The notes under the pieces were generated by a model. The model saw only the letters and a program-made list of their open reading frames with translations, had not been told where the DNA came from and did not search any database. From Mycobacterium sp. 852002-51961_SCH5331710 (GTDB lineage: Bacteria; Actinomycetota; Actinomycetes; Mycobacteriales; Mycobacteriaceae), in assembly GCF_001665535.1 (NCBI RefSeq), contig NZ_LZSQ01000085.1, positions 1-64,000 on the forward strand: DNA of 64,000 nucleotides. Direction: 5' to 3'. The translations under genes and the position numbers were made by a program. Below, one piece after another: positions 22,181 through 33,775 of this stretch. The stretch's first letter is position 1. Every line of letters starts with the position of its first letter.

Positions 22181-23185
22181 ATGGCCACAACAAACCGGCG
22201 GAAACGCCACCGCATCCTCGCGCTCGTCGCAGCCGCCGCGATGGCGCTCGTGGTGGTGCTGCTGATCGTGATCGTCGTCGTGATCCTGCGTAAACCCGAG
22301 GGGCCGACGGGTGTCCCGCCGACGGGCGTGCCACCGACCGGTGCCAGCCCGACCAAGAAGCCCCGCCCGGAGTTTCAGGACGCGAGTTGTCCCGACGTGC
22401 AGCTGATGTCGATCCCCGGCACGTGGGAGTCCTCACCGCAGCTCGACCCGCTCAATCCGACGCAGTTTCCGATCGCGCTGCTGCTCAACGTCACCAACCC
22501 GGTCCGCGGGGCTTTCGGAAACGACCGCGTCGAGGTGTTCACCGTTCCGTACACCGCGCAGTTCCACAACCCGTTCTCGCAGGACGGCCAGATGAGCTAC
22601 AACGACAGCCGCGCCGAAGGCTTCAACGCGGCGGTCAAGGCGATGACGGACATGAACGAGCGCTGCCCGCTGACCAGTTATGTGCTCGTCGGGTTCTCGC
22701 AGGGCGCGGTGATCGCCGGGGACATCGCCAGCGACATCGGCAACGGGCGCGGCCCGGTCGACGAGGACCTGGTGCTGGGTGTGACGTTGATCGCCGACGG
22801 CCGCAGGCAGAGTGGCGTCGGCCGTGACGTCGGCCCCAACCCGCCCGGGCAAGGCGCGGAGATCACGCTGCGCGACGTGCCCATGCTCGACGGCATGGGG
22901 CTGGCGATGACGGGCCCGCGGCCCGGCGGTTTCGGCATGCTCAACGACCGGGTCAACGAGATCTGCGCGCCCGGCGATCTGATCTGTTCGGCGCCGCCGG
23001 AGGCGTTCAACATCATGAACCTGCCCAAGACCATCGACATCCTGCTCGGCGGTGCGGGACAACCGATCCACGCGATGTATGCGACAACGCAGTTCTGGAA
23101 TCTCGACGGCGCGTCCGCCACGCAGTGGACGCAGGGTTGGGCACGGGAATTGATCGATAACGCCCCGCACCCGAAACATGGCTGA
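22181..23185 (+). CDS. culp6: Cutinase-like envelope lipase Culp6 (Rv3802c-like)
   Basis: 334-residue membrane-anchored serine esterase with phospholipase and thioesterase activity reported for Rv3802c, essential for mycolate metabolism in mycobacteria. An N-terminal membrane helix (residues about 12-36) is followed by a repeat [13 protein letters not shown] linker and a cutinase fold. Nucleophile Ser173 in GFSQG, Asp in the [10 protein letters not shown] segment, His in GQPIHAMYA, and cysteine pairs bracketing the domain are all present. It ends 183 bases before fadD32. Confidence 0.93.
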   Translation: MATTNRRKRHRILALVAAAAMALVVVLLIVIVVVILRKPEGPTGVPPTGVPPTGASPTKKPRPEFQDASCPDVQLMSIPGTWESSPQLDPLNPTQFPIALLLNVTNPVRGAFGNDRVEVFTVPYTAQFHNPFSQDGQMSYNDSRAEGFNAAVKAMTDMNERCPLTSYVLVGFSQGAVIAGDIASDIGNGRGPVDEDLVLGVTLIADGRRQSGVGRDVGPNPPGQGAEITLRDVPMLDGMGLAMTGPRPGGFGMLNDRVNEICAPGDLICSAPPEAFNIMNLPKTIDILLGGAGQPIHAMYATTQFWNLDGASATQWTQGWARELIDNAPHPKHG

Positions 23186-23203
23186 GCTGTTATCAGACCT
23201 GAT

Positions 23204-23232
23204 TTGGACTGCGACAACCAGTCACCTAACAT
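23204..23232 (+). promoter_or_regulatory. Promoter of the fadD32-pks13-accD4 operon
   Basis: TTGGAC at 23204-23209 and TAACAT at 23227-23232 are spaced by exactly 17 bases, a good primary-sigma promoter. It is followed by an A-rich run (ATTAAGAAAAAACTAAG) that stands out in this high-GC DNA. The predicted leader to fadD32 is about 130 bases. Confidence 0.6.
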
Positions 23233-23368
23233 TAAGAAAAAACTAAGAGCAGTAAGCCGATAGCCGACCGGTACGATTTGCGGGGTCCTGGGGGCGGGGC
23301 TTGCGTGGCGGCTCCGAAATCATGTGCGATCGGCATCGAGAAGCGTGTGCCGCTGACAGGAGAGTGCG

Positions 23369-25258
23369 ATGGGGTTCCATAACCCGTTCATCAAGGACGG
23401 ACTGATCAAGTTTCCCGACAACGGAAGCCTGGTCAAACACGTCGAACGATGGGCGAAGGTGCGTGGAGACAAACTCGCCTACCGGTTCCTGGATTTCTCC
23501 ACCGAGCGCGACGGCGTCGCTCGCGACCTGCGCTGGGCCGACTTCGGCGCCCGCAACCGCGCCGTCGGCGCCCGCCTCCAACAGGTCACTCAGCCCGGTG
23601 ACCGCGTCGCGATCCTGTGCCCGCAGAACCTCGACTATCTCGTCGCGTTCTTCGGCACGCTGTACTCCGGCCGCATCGCGGTCCCGCTGTTCGACCCGAA
23701 CGAACCGGGTCACGTGGGTCGCCTGCACGCCGTGCTCGACGACTGCGAGCCGTCGGCGGTCCTGACCACCACCGAGGCCGCCGAGGGTGTGCGCAAGTTC
23801 TTCCGCACCCGCCCGGCCAATCAGCGTCCCCGCGTCATCGCGGTCGACGCAGTGCCGAACGAGGTCGGCGCGACCTGGGAAGCGGTCGACGTCGACGAGC
23901 ACACGATCGCCTACCTGCAGTACACGTCGGGCTCGACGCGGATCCCGACCGGTGTGCAGATCACCCACCTGAACCTGGCCACCAACGTGGTGCAGGTGAT
24001 CGAGGCGCTGGAGGGCGAAGAGGGCGATCGCGGCGTGTCCTGGCTGCCGTTCTTCCACGACATGGGCCTGATCACCGTGCTGCTGTCGCCGATGATCGGC
24101 CACTACGTCACGTTCATGACCCCGGCAGCGTTCGTGCGCCGCCCGGGCCGCTGGATCCGCGAGCTCGCCCGCAAGGAAGGCGACACCGGCGGAACCATCT
24201 CGGTGGCCCCGAACTTCGCGTTCGACCACGCCGCGGCCCGCGGTGTGCCCAAGGACGGCGAACCGCCGCTGGACCTGTCGAACGTCAAGTGCATCCTCAA
24301 CGGCAGCGAGCCGATCTCGGCGGCCACCGTGCGGCGCTTCAACGAGGCGTTCGGCCCGTTCGGTTTCAAGCCCAAGGCGATCAAGCCGTCCTACGGTCTG
24401 GCCGAGGCGACGCTGTTCGTGTCGACCACTCCGATGGAGGCCGAGCCGACCATCACGCCGGTCGACCGCGACGAGCTCAATGCCGGCCGCTTCGTTCCGG
24501 TGGCCGAGGATTCACCCAAGGCGGTGCCGCAGGCAGGCGCGGGCAAGATCGGCGTCGCCGAGTGGGCGGTCATCGTCGACAACGACACCGCCACCGAGCT
24601 GCCCGACGGGCAGATCGGCGAGATCTGGATCAGCGGTCAGAACATGGGCACGGGCTACTGGGGGAAGTCCGAAGAGACCATCGCGACCTTCCAGAACATC
24701 CTCAAGTCGCGGACCAACCCGTCGCACGCCGAAGGCGCCACCGACGACGCGACCTGGGTGCGCACCGGTGACCTCGGCGCCTACTACGACGGTGAGCTCT
24801 ACATCACCGGCCGCGTCAAGGATCTGGTGATCATCGACGGGCGCAACCACTATCCGCAGGACCTGGAGTACTCCGCACAGGAGGCGACCAAGGCGCTGCG
24901 CACCGGGTTCGTCGCGGCGTTCTCGGTCCCCGCCAACCAGCTGCCGGACGAGGTGTTCGAGAACGCCCACTCCGGCCTCAAGCGCGATCCCGACGACACC
25001 TCCGAGCAGCTGGTGATCGTCGGTGAACGGGCACCGGGCTCCCACAAGCTCGACATGGGTCCCATCGCCGACGACATCCGCGCCGCGATCGCCGTGCGCC
25101 ACGGCGTCACCGTTCGCGACGTGCTGCTGACCCCCGCGGGCGCGATCCCGCGCACCTCGAGCGGCAAGATCGGCCGTCGAGCGTGCCGCTCGGCTTACCT
25201 GGACGGCAGTCTGCGCAGCGGGAAGATCGCCAACGCGTTCCCCGACGAGAGTGACTGA
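23369..25258 (+). CDS. fadD32: Long-chain fatty-acyl-AMP ligase FadD32
   Basis: Activates the meromycolic chain as acyl-AMP and loads it on the N-terminal ACP of Pks13. 629 residues. ATP-binding loop [11 protein letters not shown] from residue 185, the [12 protein letters not shown] block, [10 protein letters not shown], the hinge region [18 protein letters not shown], and the catalytic Lys600 in SGKIGRR. The FAAL subfamily insertion region is present. ATG 23369 follows AGGAGAG. Its stop overlaps the longest pks13 start by eight bases, the conserved fadD32-pks13-accD4 arrangement. Confidence 0.97.
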   Translation: MGFHNPFIKDGLIKFPDNGSLVKHVERWAKVRGDKLAYRFLDFSTERDGVARDLRWADFGARNRAVGARLQQVTQPGDRVAILCPQNLDYLVAFFGTLYSGRIAVPLFDPNEPGHVGRLHAVLDDCEPSAVLTTTEAAEGVRKFFRTRPANQRPRVIAVDAVPNEVGATWEAVDVDEHTIAYLQYTSGSTRIPTGVQITHLNLATNVVQVIEALEGEEGDRGVSWLPFFHDMGLITVLLSPMIGHYVTFMTPAAFVRRPGRWIRELARKEGDTGGTISVAPNFAFDHAAARGVPKDGEPPLDLSNVKCILNGSEPISAATVRRFNEAFGPFGFKPKAIKPSYGLAEATLFVSTTPMEAEPTITPVDRDELNAGRFVPVAEDSPKAVPQAGAGKIGVAEWAVIVDNDTATELPDGQIGEIWISGQNMGTGYWGKSEETIATFQNILKSRTNPSHAEGATDDATWVRTGDLGAYYDGELYITGRVKDLVIIDGRNHYPQDLEYSAQEATKALRTGFVAAFSVPANQLPDEVFENAHSGLKRDPDDTSEQLVIVGERAPGSHKLDMGPIADDIRAAIAVRHGVTVRDVLLTPAGAIPRTSSGKIGRRACRSAYLDGSLRSGKIANAFPDESD

Positions 25259-28200
25259 GACCAACTCGAATATGGCTGATACACAGGACGATTCGCAGCA
25301 ACCCGAGATGCCGTCCGGCGACGACATCCAGCTGGCACCCGAGAAGCCGCTGACACCCCCCAGCGCCGATGTCGCCGCCGGAGCGGCTCCGAGGACCGAC
25401 ATGACGGTCCACGAGATGCGCGAGTGGCTGCGCAACTGGATCGGCAACGCCACCGGCCAGTCGCCCGACTCCATCAGCGAATCCGCGCCGATGGTCGAGC
25501 TCGGCCTCTCGTCGCGCGACGCCGTCGCGATGGCCAGCGACATCGAGGACCTGACCGGCGTCACGTTGACGGCCACCGTGGCGTTCCGCCATCCCACCAT
25601 CGAGTCGTTGGCCACGGTCATCGTCGAAGGAGAGCCGGAGCCCGAGGACCTCGGTGACGACGACGAAGACTGGACGCGCGATGTTGATGAGGACATCGCG
25701 AACATAGCTATTGTGGGCCTGGCCACCCGTTTCCCCGGGGACATGAACACCCCCGACGAGACGTGGCGGGCGCTCATGGAGGGTCGCGACGCGATCACCG
25801 ACCTGCCCGAGGGCCGCTGGGAGGAATTCCTCAGCGAGCCGCGCATCGCCGAGCGGGTCGCCAAGGCCCGCACCCGTGGCGGCTACCTCTCCGACATCAA
25901 GGGCTTCGACGCCGAGTTCTTCGCGCTGTCGAAGATGGAGGCCGACAACATCGATCCGCAGCAGCGGATGGCGCTCGAATTGACCTGGGAGGCACTGGAG
26001 AACGCCCGCATCCCGGCGTCGAGCCTGCGCGGCGAGGCGGTCGCGGTGTTCGTGGGTTCGTCGAACGCCGACTACCAGAATCTGGCCCTGTCGGACCCGA
26101 GCGTCACCCACCCGTACGCGATCACCGGCAACTCCAGCTCGATCATCGCCAACCGCGTCTCCTACTTCTACGACTTCCGCGGCCCGTCGGTGACGGTCGA
26201 CACCGCCTGCTCGAGCTCGCTTGTCGCCGCGCACCAGGGTGTGCAGGCGCTGCGTGCCGGTGAGGCCGACGTCGCGATCGTCGGCGGTGTGAACGCGTTG
26301 ATCACCCCGCTGGTCACGGTCGGCTTCGACGAGGTCGGCGGCGTGCTCGCACCGGACGGCCGGATCAAGTCGTTCTCCCAGGACGCCGACGGTTACGCCC
26401 GCTCCGAGGGCGGCGGCATGCTCGTGCTCAAGCGGGTCTCCGACGCCCGGCGCGACGGTGACGAGATCCTCGCCGTCATCGCCGGCAGCGCGGTCAACCA
26501 CGACGGCCGGTCCAACGGCCTGCTCGCGCCGAACCCGGACGCGCAGGCCGATGTGCTGCGCAAGGCGTACAAGGACGCCGGCATCAACCCGCGTCTCGTC
26601 GACCACATCGAGGCGCACGGCACCGGCACCATCCTCGGTGACCCGATCGAGGCCGACGCGCTGGGTCGCGTGGTCGGCAGGGGCCGCGCGGCCGACAAAC
26701 CCGCGCTGCTGGGCGCCATCAAATCCAATGTCGGACACCTGGAGTCGGCCGCGGGCGCGGCCAGCCTGGCGAAGATGACGCTGGCGCTGCGCAACGACAA
26801 GATCCCGCCGTCGATCAACTACACCGGCCCCAACCCCTACATCGACTTCGACGGTGTTCACCTCAAGGTCGCCGACACCGCCACCGACTGGCCGCGCTAC
26901 AGCGGTTACGCGATCACCGGCGTCTCCGGATTCGGCTTCGGCGGCGCGAACGCGCACCTGGTGCTGCGCGAGGTACTGCCGTCGGATCTCGCCCCGCCCG
27001 AACCGGAACCGGAGCCCGAAGCCGACGAGTCGAAGTCCTCGGAGGCCAACGCCGTCTACATCGGCGGGGTGAGGATGGACGAGTACGGCGAGTTCATCGA
27101 CGACGACGACGATGACGCGCTCGACCGGCCCGCCCACGTTCAGGACGACGAGCCCGAACTGCCTGGCCTCACCGACAAGGCGCTGCAGCTGCTCGAGGCC
27201 GCGCGCGAGGAGATGGAAGCCGGCGAGCAGCCCACGCCGGTTGTGCCGCTGGCCGTTTCGGGGTTCCTGACGTCGCGCAAGAGGGCGACGGCGGCCGAGC
27301 TGGCCGATTGGATCGACAGCCCCGAGGGGCGCGAGTCGTCGCTGGAGTCCATCGGCCGCGCGTTGTCGCGGCGCAACCACGGTCGGTCCCGAGCCGTCGT
27401 GCTGGCTCACGATCACGACGAGGCCATCAAGGGCCTGCGCGCGGTGGCCGAGGGTAAGCAGCACCCGAGCGTGTTCAGCGCCGACGGCCCGGTGACCAAC
27501 GGTCCGGTGTGGGTGTTGGCCGGTTTCGGTGCCCAGCACCGCAAGATGGGCAAGAACCTGTATCTGCGCAACGAGGTGTTCGCGGAGTGGATCAACAAGG
27601 TCGACGCCCTCATCCAGGATGAGCGGGGCTATTCGATCCTGGAGCTGATCCTCGACGACGCGGTCGATTACACCAATGAGACCTGCGAGTACCCCATCGA
27701 GGTCGTCCAGACGGTGATCTTCGCCCTGCAGATCGCCCTCGGCGAGTTGCTCAAGCACCACGGCGCGAAACCCGCTGCGGTGGTGGGACAGTCGCTCGGT
27801 GAGGCCGCCGCGGCATACTTCGCCGGCGGCCTGTCGCTGGAGGACGCCACCCGCGCCATCTGTGCGCGCGCCCACCTCATGGGTGAGGGCGAGGCGATGT
27901 TGTTCGGCGAGTGGATCCGGTTGATGGCGCTGGTCGAGTATTCGGCCGACGAGATCGTAGGGGTTTTCAGAGAGACTGAAGCCTTCAAGGATCTCGAGGT
28001 GTGCGTGTACGCCGCGCCGACGCAGACCGTCATCGGCGGGCCGCCCGACCAGGTCGACGCGATCATCGAGCGCTGCGAGCAAGAAGGCAAGTTCGCCCGC
28101 AAGATGCAGACCAAGGGCGCCAGCCACACCTCGCAGATGGACCCGCTGCTCGGCGAGCTCGCCGCCGAACTCGTCGGCATCGAACCGCACCCGACCAAGA

Positions 28201-30821
28201 TCGGGTACTTCTCGACGGTTCACGAGGGTCGCTACATCCGGCCCGGCGAGACCATCCACGACGTCGACTACTGGAAGAAGGGGCTGCGTCACAGCGTCTA
28301 CTTCACCCACGGCATCCGCAACGCCGTCGACAACGGGCATACGACCTTCCTGGAGCTGGCGCCGAATCCCGTGGCGCTCATGCAGGTTGGCCTGACGACG
28401 GCGGCGGCCGGCCTGCACGACGCGCAGTTGATCGCGACGCTGGCGCGCAAGCAGGACGAGGTCGACTCGATGACCGTGGCGATGGCGCAGCTGTTCGTCC
28501 ACGGCCACGATCTGGACTTCCGCACGCTGTTCCCCCGCCGGAACAAGGGGCTGGCCGGGGCGCTGGACTTCGCGAACATCCCGCCGACCCGCTTCAAGCG
28601 CAAGCCACACTGGCTCGACGCGCGGTTCACCGGCGACAGCTCGGCGGTGATGCCGGGTAACCACGTCGCGACGCCCGACGGCAGGCACGTCTGGGAGTAC
28701 GCCCCCAAGGGCGAAACGGACCTGGCCGCGTTGGTGAAAGCGGCTGCGGCAGCTGTCATTCCGGACGCCAAGCTGGTCGCCTCCGAACAGCGCGCCGTCC
28801 CCGGTGAGGGCGCGCGGCTGGTGACGACGCTGACCCGCCATCCCGGTGGGGCCAGCGTGCAGGTGCATGCGCGCATCGACGAGTCCTTCACGCTGGTGTA
28901 CGACGCGGTGGTGAGCCGCACCGGTGCCGCGGGTGCCCTGCCTGTCGCGGTGGCCACCGGAGCGACTGTCGCCGAACAGGTCTCGACGACTCCGGCAGAC
29001 GAGCCCGAGGAAGATACAGCGGAGATCCTGCAGGACAACCTGACGGCGGGCGCGGGTCTGGCGGCCGGCTTCGCCAAGTGGTCGCCGGACTCGGGGGAGA
29101 CGGTTCACGACCGGCTCGGCGCGATCGTCGGCGGCGCAATGGGTTACGAGCCCGAGGACCTCCCGTGGGAGGTGCCGCTGATCGAGCTCGGCCTGGACTC
29201 GCTGATGGCCGTGCGGATCAAGAACCGGGTCGAGTACGACTTCGACCTGCCGCCGATCCAGCTGACCGCGGTGCGCGACGCCAACCTGTATGCGGTCGAG
29301 AAGCTGATCCACTACGCGATCGAGCACCGCGACGAGGTCGACCAGATCGCCGAGCACCAGAAGACCAAGACCGCCGAGGAGATCGCGGCCGAACAGGCCG
29401 AGCTGATGGGCGGTGCGACCACCGTCGCCGAGCTCGAGCAGGTGCTGGCCGAGAAGACCGGTGTCGCCTCGGAGGTCACCAGCGCGGGCACCGCGACGGA
29501 ATCCGACCTGCCGGCCGGTGCGGCCCCGGTGAACGACATCCCCGCCCCGCCGACGGACCCCAGCGGTCCGGCGGTGCCGCCGCCGCCCACGGACCCGAGC
29601 GGTCCGGCGGTTCCGCCGCCACCGACCGATCCCAGCGGACCCACGCCCGCGGCCGGTCCGTCGCAGGCCACGGTCGCGGCGGCCTCCAAGGTGCTCACCC
29701 AGGAGGCGGTGACCGAGGCGCTGGGTTCTGACGTGCCACCGCGCGACGCCGCGGAACGCGTCACGTTCGCGACGTGGGCGATCGTGACCGGCAAGTCGCC
29801 GGGCGGCATCTTCAACGAGCTGCCCGACATCGATGAGCCCACCGCGACCAAGATCGCCGAGCGGCTGACCGAGCGCGTCGACGAGGGCACCATCACCGTC
29901 GACGACGTGCGCTCCGCGAAGACCATCGAGGAGTTGTCGACCACCGTCCGCGATTACCTCGAGGGCGGCAAGGTCGACGGGTTCGTCCGAACCATTCGCG
30001 CGCCGCAGGAAGGGTCGGATCACATCCCCGTGTTCGTCTTCCACGCCGCGGGTGGTTCGACAGTGGTGTACGAGCCGCTGCTCAAGCGGTTGCCCGCCGA
30101 TACGCCGATGTACGGCATCGAGCGCGTCGAGGGCTCGATCGAAGAGCGGGCGCACGAGTACGTGCCGAAGCTGTTGGAGCTCAACGGCTGGAGCGACGGT
30201 AAGCGCGGTCGGCCGTTCATCCTGGCCGGCTGGTCGCTGGGTGGTGTGCTGGCCTACGCGTGCGCGATCGGTCTCAAGCAGGCGGGTGCCGACGTGCAGT
30301 TCGTCGGTCTCATCGACGCGGTGCGTCCGGGTGAGGAGATTCCCCAGACCAAGGAGGAGACCCGCGCCCGCTGGGACCGCTACGCCCGCTTCGCCGAGCG
30401 CACCTTCAACGTCGAGATCCCCGAGATCCCATACGAGGAGCTCGAGGCGCTAGACGACGAGGGCCAGGTGCGCTACGTGCTCGACGTGGTGAGCCAGAGC
30501 GGGGTGCAGATCCCCGGCGGCATCATCGAGCACCAGCGCACGTCGTATCTGGATCAGCGGGCCATCGACACCGCCGAGATCAAGCCGTACGACGGCAAGG
30601 TCACGCTGTACATGGCCGACCGCTACCACGACGACGCGATCTACTTCGAGCCGCGCTACGCAACCCGCAAGCCCGACGGCGGCTGGGGCGAGTTCGTCTC
30701 CGAGCTGGAGGTCGTGCCGATCGGGGGCGAGCACATCCAGGTGATCGACGAGCCGTACATTGCGAAGGTCGGCGCGCATATGAGCGAGGCGCTCAACCGG
30801 ATCGAGAGCGAGAGCAAGTGA
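25251..30821 (+). CDS. pks13: Polyketide synthase Pks13
   Basis: Condenses the meromycolyl chain with carboxyacyl-CoA to form the mycolic backbone and transfers it to trehalose. 1856 residues from GTG 25251; ATG 25272 would give 1849 and also fits. Domains in order: N-terminal ACP (Ser88 in GLSSRD), ketosynthase (Cys320 in DTACSS, His456 in HGTGT), acyltransferase (Ser848 in GQSLGEA), C-terminal ACP (Ser1317 in GLDSL) and thioesterase (Ser1662 in GWSLGG). It is longer than the 1733-residue M. tuberculosis enzyme because of an N-terminal extension, an acidic KS-AT linker and a proline-rich repeat before the thioesterase. Confidence 0.97.
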   Translation: MTETNSNMADTQDDSQQPEMPSGDDIQLAPEKPLTPPSADVAAGAAPRTDMTVHEMREWLRNWIGNATGQSPDSISESAPMVELGLSSRDAVAMASDIEDLTGVTLTATVAFRHPTIESLATVIVEGEPEPEDLGDDDEDWTRDVDEDIANIAIVGLATRFPGDMNTPDETWRALMEGRDAITDLPEGRWEEFLSEPRIAERVAKARTRGGYLSDIKGFDAEFFALSKMEADNIDPQQRMALELTWEALENARIPASSLRGEAVAVFVGSSNADYQNLALSDPSVTHPYAITGNSSSIIANRVSYFYDFRGPSVTVDTACSSSLVAAHQGVQALRAGEADVAIVGGVNALITPLVTVGFDEVGGVLAPDGRIKSFSQDADGYARSEGGGMLVLKRVSDARRDGDEILAVIAGSAVNHDGRSNGLLAPNPDAQADVLRKAYKDAGINPRLVDHIEAHGTGTILGDPIEADALGRVVGRGRAADKPALLGAIKSNVGHLESAAGAASLAKMTLALRNDKIPPSINYTGPNPYIDFDGVHLKVADTATDWPRYSGYAITGVSGFGFGGANAHLVLREVLPSDLAPPEPEPEPEADESKSSEANAVYIGGVRMDEYGEFIDDDDDDALDRPAHVQDDEPELPGLTDKALQLLEAAREEMEAGEQPTPVVPLAVSGFLTSRKRATAAELADWIDSPEGRESSLESIGRALSRRNHGRSRAVVLAHDHDEAIKGLRAVAEGKQHPSVFSADGPVTNGPVWVLAGFGAQHRKMGKNLYLRNEVFAEWINKVDALIQDERGYSILELILDDAVDYTNETCEYPIEVVQTVIFALQIALGELLKHHGAKPAAVVGQSLGEAAAAYFAGGLSLEDATRAICARAHLMGEGEAMLFGEWIRLMALVEYSADEIVGVFRETEAFKDLEVCVYAAPTQTVIGGPPDQVDAIIERCEQEGKFARKMQTKGASHTSQMDPLLGELAAELVGIEPHPTKIGYFSTVHEGRYIRPGETIHDVDYWKKGLRHSVYFTHGIRNAVDNGHTTFLELAPNPVALMQVGLTTAAAGLHDAQLIATLARKQDEVDSMTVAMAQLFVHGHDLDFRTLFPRRNKGLAGALDFANIPPTRFKRKPHWLDARFTGDSSAVMPGNHVATPDGRHVWEYAPKGETDLAALVKAAAAAVIPDAKLVASEQRAVPGEGARLVTTLTRHPGGASVQVHARIDESFTLVYDAVVSRTGAAGALPVAVATGATVAEQVSTTPADEPEEDTAEILQDNLTAGAGLAAGFAKWSPDSGETVHDRLGAIVGGAMGYEPEDLPWEVPLIELGLDSLMAVRIKNRVEYDFDLPPIQLTAVRDANLYAVEKLIHYAIEHRDEVDQIAEHQKTKTAEEIAAEQAELMGGATTVAELEQVLAEKTGVASEVTSAGTATESDLPAGAAPVNDIPAPPTDPSGPAVPPPPTDPSGPAVPPPPTDPSGPTPAAGPSQATVAAASKVLTQEAVTEALGSDVPPRDAAERVTFATWAIVTGKSPGGIFNELPDIDEPTATKIAERLTERVDEGTITVDDVRSAKTIEELSTTVRDYLEGGKVDGFVRTIRAPQEGSDHIPVFVFHAAGGSTVVYEPLLKRLPADTPMYGIERVEGSIEERAHEYVPKLLELNGWSDGKRGRPFILAGWSLGGVLAYACAIGLKQAGADVQFVGLIDAVRPGEEIPQTKEETRARWDRYARFAERTFNVEIPEIPYEELEALDDEGQVRYVLDVVSQSGVQIPGGIIEHQRTSYLDQRAIDTAEIKPYDGKVTLYMADRYHDDAIYFEPRYATRKPDGGWGEFVSELEVVPIGGEHIQVIDEPYIAKVGAHMSEALNRIESESK
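29547..29642 (+). repeat. Tandem Pro-rich repeat in the Pks13 ACP-TE linker
   Basis: A 36-base unit coding [12 protein letters not shown] occurs twice in full and a third time in part (PPTDPSGP). It lengthens the flexible linker ahead of the C-terminal thioesterase. The copies differ at synonymous third positions, so the duplication is not very recent. Confidence 0.75.
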
Positions 30822-32368
30822 CCACCAAACCCACCGCAGAACTTCTGTCCGAACTCCGCGACAAGCTGGAGCAGGCGAAGGAACCCGGCGGGGAGAAGGC
30901 GGTCGCCAAGCGGGAGAAAAAGGGGATTCCGAGCGCCCGCGCGCGGATCCATGCCCTCGTCGATCCGGGCAGCTTCCTGGAGATCGGCGCGCTGGCGAAG
31001 ACGCCCGGCGATCCGAACGCGTTGTTCGGCGACGGTGTGGTGACCGGTCACGCCACGATCAACGGCAGGCCGGTCGGTGTGTTCAGCCACGACCAGACCG
31101 TGTTCCAGGGTTCGGTCGGTGAGATGTTCGGCCGCAAGGTGGCCAAGCTGATGGAGTGGGTGGCGATGGTCGGCTGCCCGATCATCGGTATCAACGACTC
31201 GGCAGGCGCGCGCATTCAGGACGCCGTGACGTCGCTGGCGTGGTACGCCGAGCTGGGTCGGCGCCACGAACTGCTGCGCGGCCTGGTTCCCGAGATCTCG
31301 ATCATCCTCGGCAAATGTGCCGGGGGCGCGGTGTATTCGCCGATTCAGACCGATCTGGTGGTGGCCGTGCGAGACCAGGGCTACATGTTCGTCACCGGAC
31401 CCGACGTCATCAAGGACGTCACCGGCGAGGACGTATCGCTCGACGAGCTGGGCGGCGCCGACGCCCAGGCCCGCTACGGCAACATCCACCAGGTGGTGGA
31501 GAGCGAGGCCGCGGCGTTCCAGTACGTCCGTGACTACCTGGAGTTCTTGCCCGCCAACACGTTTGATGACCCGCCGATCGTCAACCCGGGTCTCGAGCCG
31601 GAACTCACCCCGCACGACTACGAGCTCGACTCGATCGTGCCGGACAACGACAACATGGCCTACGACATGCACGAGATCCTGCTGCGGATCTTCGACGACG
31701 GCGACGTCTTCGACGTGGCCGAGCAGCAGGGCCCGGCGATCATCACGGCGTTCGCGCGGGTCGACGGTCGTCCGGTCGGCGTGATCGCCAACCAGCCGAT
31801 GTATCTGTCGGGTGCCATCGACAACGAGGCCTCCGACAAGGCGGCGCGGTTCATCCGGTTCTGCGACTCGTACAACCTGCCTTTGGTTTTCGTCGTCGAC
31901 ACCCCGGGCTTCATGCCGGGTGTCGCGCAGGAGAAGGGCGGCATCATCAAGCGCGGCGGCCGCTTCCTCAACGCCGTCGTCGAGGCCGACGTGCCGAAGG
32001 TGACCATCACCATCCGCAAGTCCTACGGTGGTGCGTACGCGGTGATGGGTTCCAAGCAGTTGTCGGCGGACCTGAACTTCGCATGGCCGACCGCGCGCAT
32101 CGCGGTGATCGGCGCCGAGGGTGCGGCACAGCTGCTGGTGAAGCGGTTCCCCGACCCGACGGCGCCGGAAGTGCAGAAGATCCGCGCCGATTTCATCGAG
32201 GGCTACAACCTCAACATGGCGACGCCGTGGATCGCCGCCGAGCGCGGTTTCATCGATGCGGTGATCCAGCCGCACGAGACCAGGCTGCTGCTGCGCAAGT
32301 CGATGAACCTGTTGCGCGACAAGCAGATCAGCCGAGTACAGCGCAAGCACGGGCTCACCCCGATCTGA
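30818..32368 (+). CDS. accD4: Acyl-CoA carboxylase beta subunit AccD4
   Basis: Carboxyltransferase subunit that makes the carboxylated fatty acyl-CoA used by Pks13. 516 residues, with the two-lobed carboxyltransferase fold. The first lobe holds the oxyanion-hole glycines (CAGGAVYSP) and the DSAGARIQ loop. The second holds [24 protein letters not shown] and [13 protein letters not shown] 30818 overlaps the pks13 stop as GTGA, so translation is coupled. It is the last gene of the operon. Confidence 0.95.
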   Translation: MTTKPTAELLSELRDKLEQAKEPGGEKAVAKREKKGIPSARARIHALVDPGSFLEIGALAKTPGDPNALFGDGVVTGHATINGRPVGVFSHDQTVFQGSVGEMFGRKVAKLMEWVAMVGCPIIGINDSAGARIQDAVTSLAWYAELGRRHELLRGLVPEISIILGKCAGGAVYSPIQTDLVVAVRDQGYMFVTGPDVIKDVTGEDVSLDELGGADAQARYGNIHQVVESEAAAFQYVRDYLEFLPANTFDDPPIVNPGLEPELTPHDYELDSIVPDNDNMAYDMHEILLRIFDDGDVFDVAEQQGPAIITAFARVDGRPVGVIANQPMYLSGAIDNEASDKAARFIRFCDSYNLPLVFVVDTPGFMPGVAQEKGGIIKRGGRFLNAVVEADVPKVTITIRKSYGGAYAVMGSKQLSADLNFAWPTARIAVIGAEGAAQLLVKRFPDPTAPEVQKIRADFIEGYNLNMATPWIAAERGFIDAVIQPHETRLLLRKSMNLLRDKQISRVQRKHGLTPI

Positions 32369-32384
32369 GTCCGCGAGAGCGTGG

Positions 32385-32798
32385 TCACCCCGCTGGGGGC
32401 TGCAACGGGACCTGTGGTGTCAACACCGGCGCCATCGGTGGAATGGGATCGTCGACGTTCGGCGGATTGACAGCGACCGTCGGAAGTCCTCTCCGAGGCG
32501 GCACTTGTGGTCCGGAGCCCTGGCCCTCGGCCGGCGGTGCCCCGCACTCTTTCCGAGAGTCGTTCCACACCCCACCGCTGTGCTTACAGCAGTACTCAGT
32601 GTATGTGTTGATCCAGTTTTGTGTGTTGTCGAGGCCTTCGTCCAAAACTTCGGTGCATTTGTCGAAATCCTCGATGTCCCATACGGGCTCGGCACTCGCG
32701 ATCGTGCTGCACCCGAGTGCAACACCTCCGAGGGCGGCGGCAGGCATCACAACGCTCCTGACGAGGAAGCGCCGTGCGGCTTCGAAACGGATTGTCAT
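32385..32798 (-). CDS. Small secreted protein with Cys-rich core and Pro-rich tail
   Basis: 137 residues, family not recognised. The signal peptide (RRFLVRSVVMPAAALGGVALG) is predicted to be cut near SAEP. The mature core has four cysteines (KCTEVL, YCCKHSGGVW, KECGAPP), which could form two disulfides after export. The C-terminal third is Pro-rich and flexible. ATG 32798 is preceded by AGGAG. It converges on accD4 with 16 bases between the stops. The function is unknown. Confidence 0.75.
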   Translation of the reverse strand: MTIRFEAARRFLVRSVVMPAAALGGVALGCSTIASAEPVWDIEDFDKCTEVLDEGLDNTQNWINTYTEYCCKHSGGVWNDSRKECGAPPAEGQGSGPQVPPRRGLPTVAVNPPNVDDPIPPMAPVLTPQVPLQPPAG

Positions 32799-33004
32799 GG
32801 TCAGCTCCTAAGTTGATTTGCGGTCTGTCGGGAATTAGAGACGTGCGAACGACGGCCCATTCACTTGTTCACGGTCACGAGTTCGCTCCATTCGCTCCCA
32901 GACGCCACCGACAGCGTCGTTGGAAAACAGGCTGGCGCGCTCGACGTGCTGTGGTAATAGCCGGAGGGTCAGAATTGGTCCCTACGGGGGAAGGATCTCC
33001 TGTC

Positions 33005-33022
33005 CCCGGGGCAAGCCCCGGG
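33005..33022 (-). terminator. Compact hairpin at the end of the folE-MFS-ribD operon
   Basis: CCCGGGGC at 33005-33012 and GCCCCGGG at 33015-33022 form an eight-base perfect stem directly after the TGA of the reductase gene. The loop is only two bases, so in RNA the top pairs would open. No U-tract follows, so termination is plausible but not certain. Confidence 0.45.
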
Positions 33023-33775
33023 TCAGCGCCGAACCCAGCGCACGATGACAGTGCCGTCGTCGCCGAGCAGAACGTCCGTGCGCCGCATGCGGATTTCCAC
33101 ATGCTGGGGTGTGGCGGCGATTCGACGCGCGGGCCCCGCCACCATCATCGGGCTGGTGGTGAGGCACAACTCGTCGATCTCGTCGCCCGCGATCAGGTGT
33201 GAGAACAGCGTCGGGCCACCCTCCACGAGCACCCGGTGCAAACCGAGATCGTCGAGCGCGTGACGTATTGCGGCAGGACCGATCTGGCCCTCCGCCATCT
33301 CGCACACCACCGCCCCCGACGCGTCCAGCGCCCGCCGTGCCGAACTCGTGGCACTCGCAGAGACCAACACGATCGGCGGGACCGTCGCCGTGAGCAGGTG
33401 AGGCGGGATCACGCCGCGACCGGACACCACCACCAAGCGCAGGACCGTCGGTAGGCTGTGCGCAAGCCGCCACGTGTGCGCGGCCGCGTCGAGACGAAGG
33501 TCAGCGTAGGGTTTGGACGCCGCGGTGGTGGCGCCGACGACGATCGCATCGGCGACTTCGCGTAAGCGGTTGAACACCCGGCGGTCGGTCGGTGTGCCCA
33601 GCTTGCGTCCCGCACCGTCGAGTGTCACAGCGCCGTCGATGCTCGCGATGAAATTGGCGCGAAGCCTTGGGCCCGCGAGGTTTTCGGGGTAGCCGAGTAG
33701 ATCGCGCAGAGCATCGTCGGTGAACGCCTCGACCTCGTGCAATCTGGACGGTGGTCTTGCGGCAACAGCGGTCAT
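33023..33775 (-). CDS. RibD C-terminal-like (DHFR-fold) pyrimidine reductase family protein
   Basis: 250 residues of the RibD_C/DHFR-like NADPH reductase family, resembling M. tuberculosis Rv2671 in length and pattern. Visible blocks are ANFIASIDGAVTLDG at the start of the fold, VVGATTAAS, LVEGGPTLFSHLI for cofactor binding, and DELCLTTSPMMVAG. There is no deaminase domain. Rv2671 can act as an alternative dihydrofolate reductase, so reduction of a pterin or pyrimidine is likely; the substrate here is inferred. ATG 33775 overlaps the MFS stop (ATGA), so it is coupled to the exporter and folE. Confidence 0.82.
   Translation of the reverse strand: MTAVAARPPSRLHEVEAFTDDALRDLLGYPENLAGPRLRANFIASIDGAVTLDGAGRKLGTPTDRRVFNRLREVADAIVVGATTAASKPYADLRLDAAAHTWRLAHSLPTVLRLVVVSGRGVIPPHLLTATVPPIVLVSASATSSARRALDASGAVVCEMAEGQIGPAAIRHALDDLGLHRVLVEGGPTLFSHLIAGDEIDELCLTTSPMMVAGPARRIAATPQHVEIRMRRTDVLLGDDGTVIVRWVRR

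Noticed and set aside
25107..30155. 1682-codon open frame antisense to pks13
   Set aside because: Very high GC leaves the opposite strand free of stops. The translation is Arg/Asp/Gly-rich with no domain, while pks13 has all its catalytic motifs.
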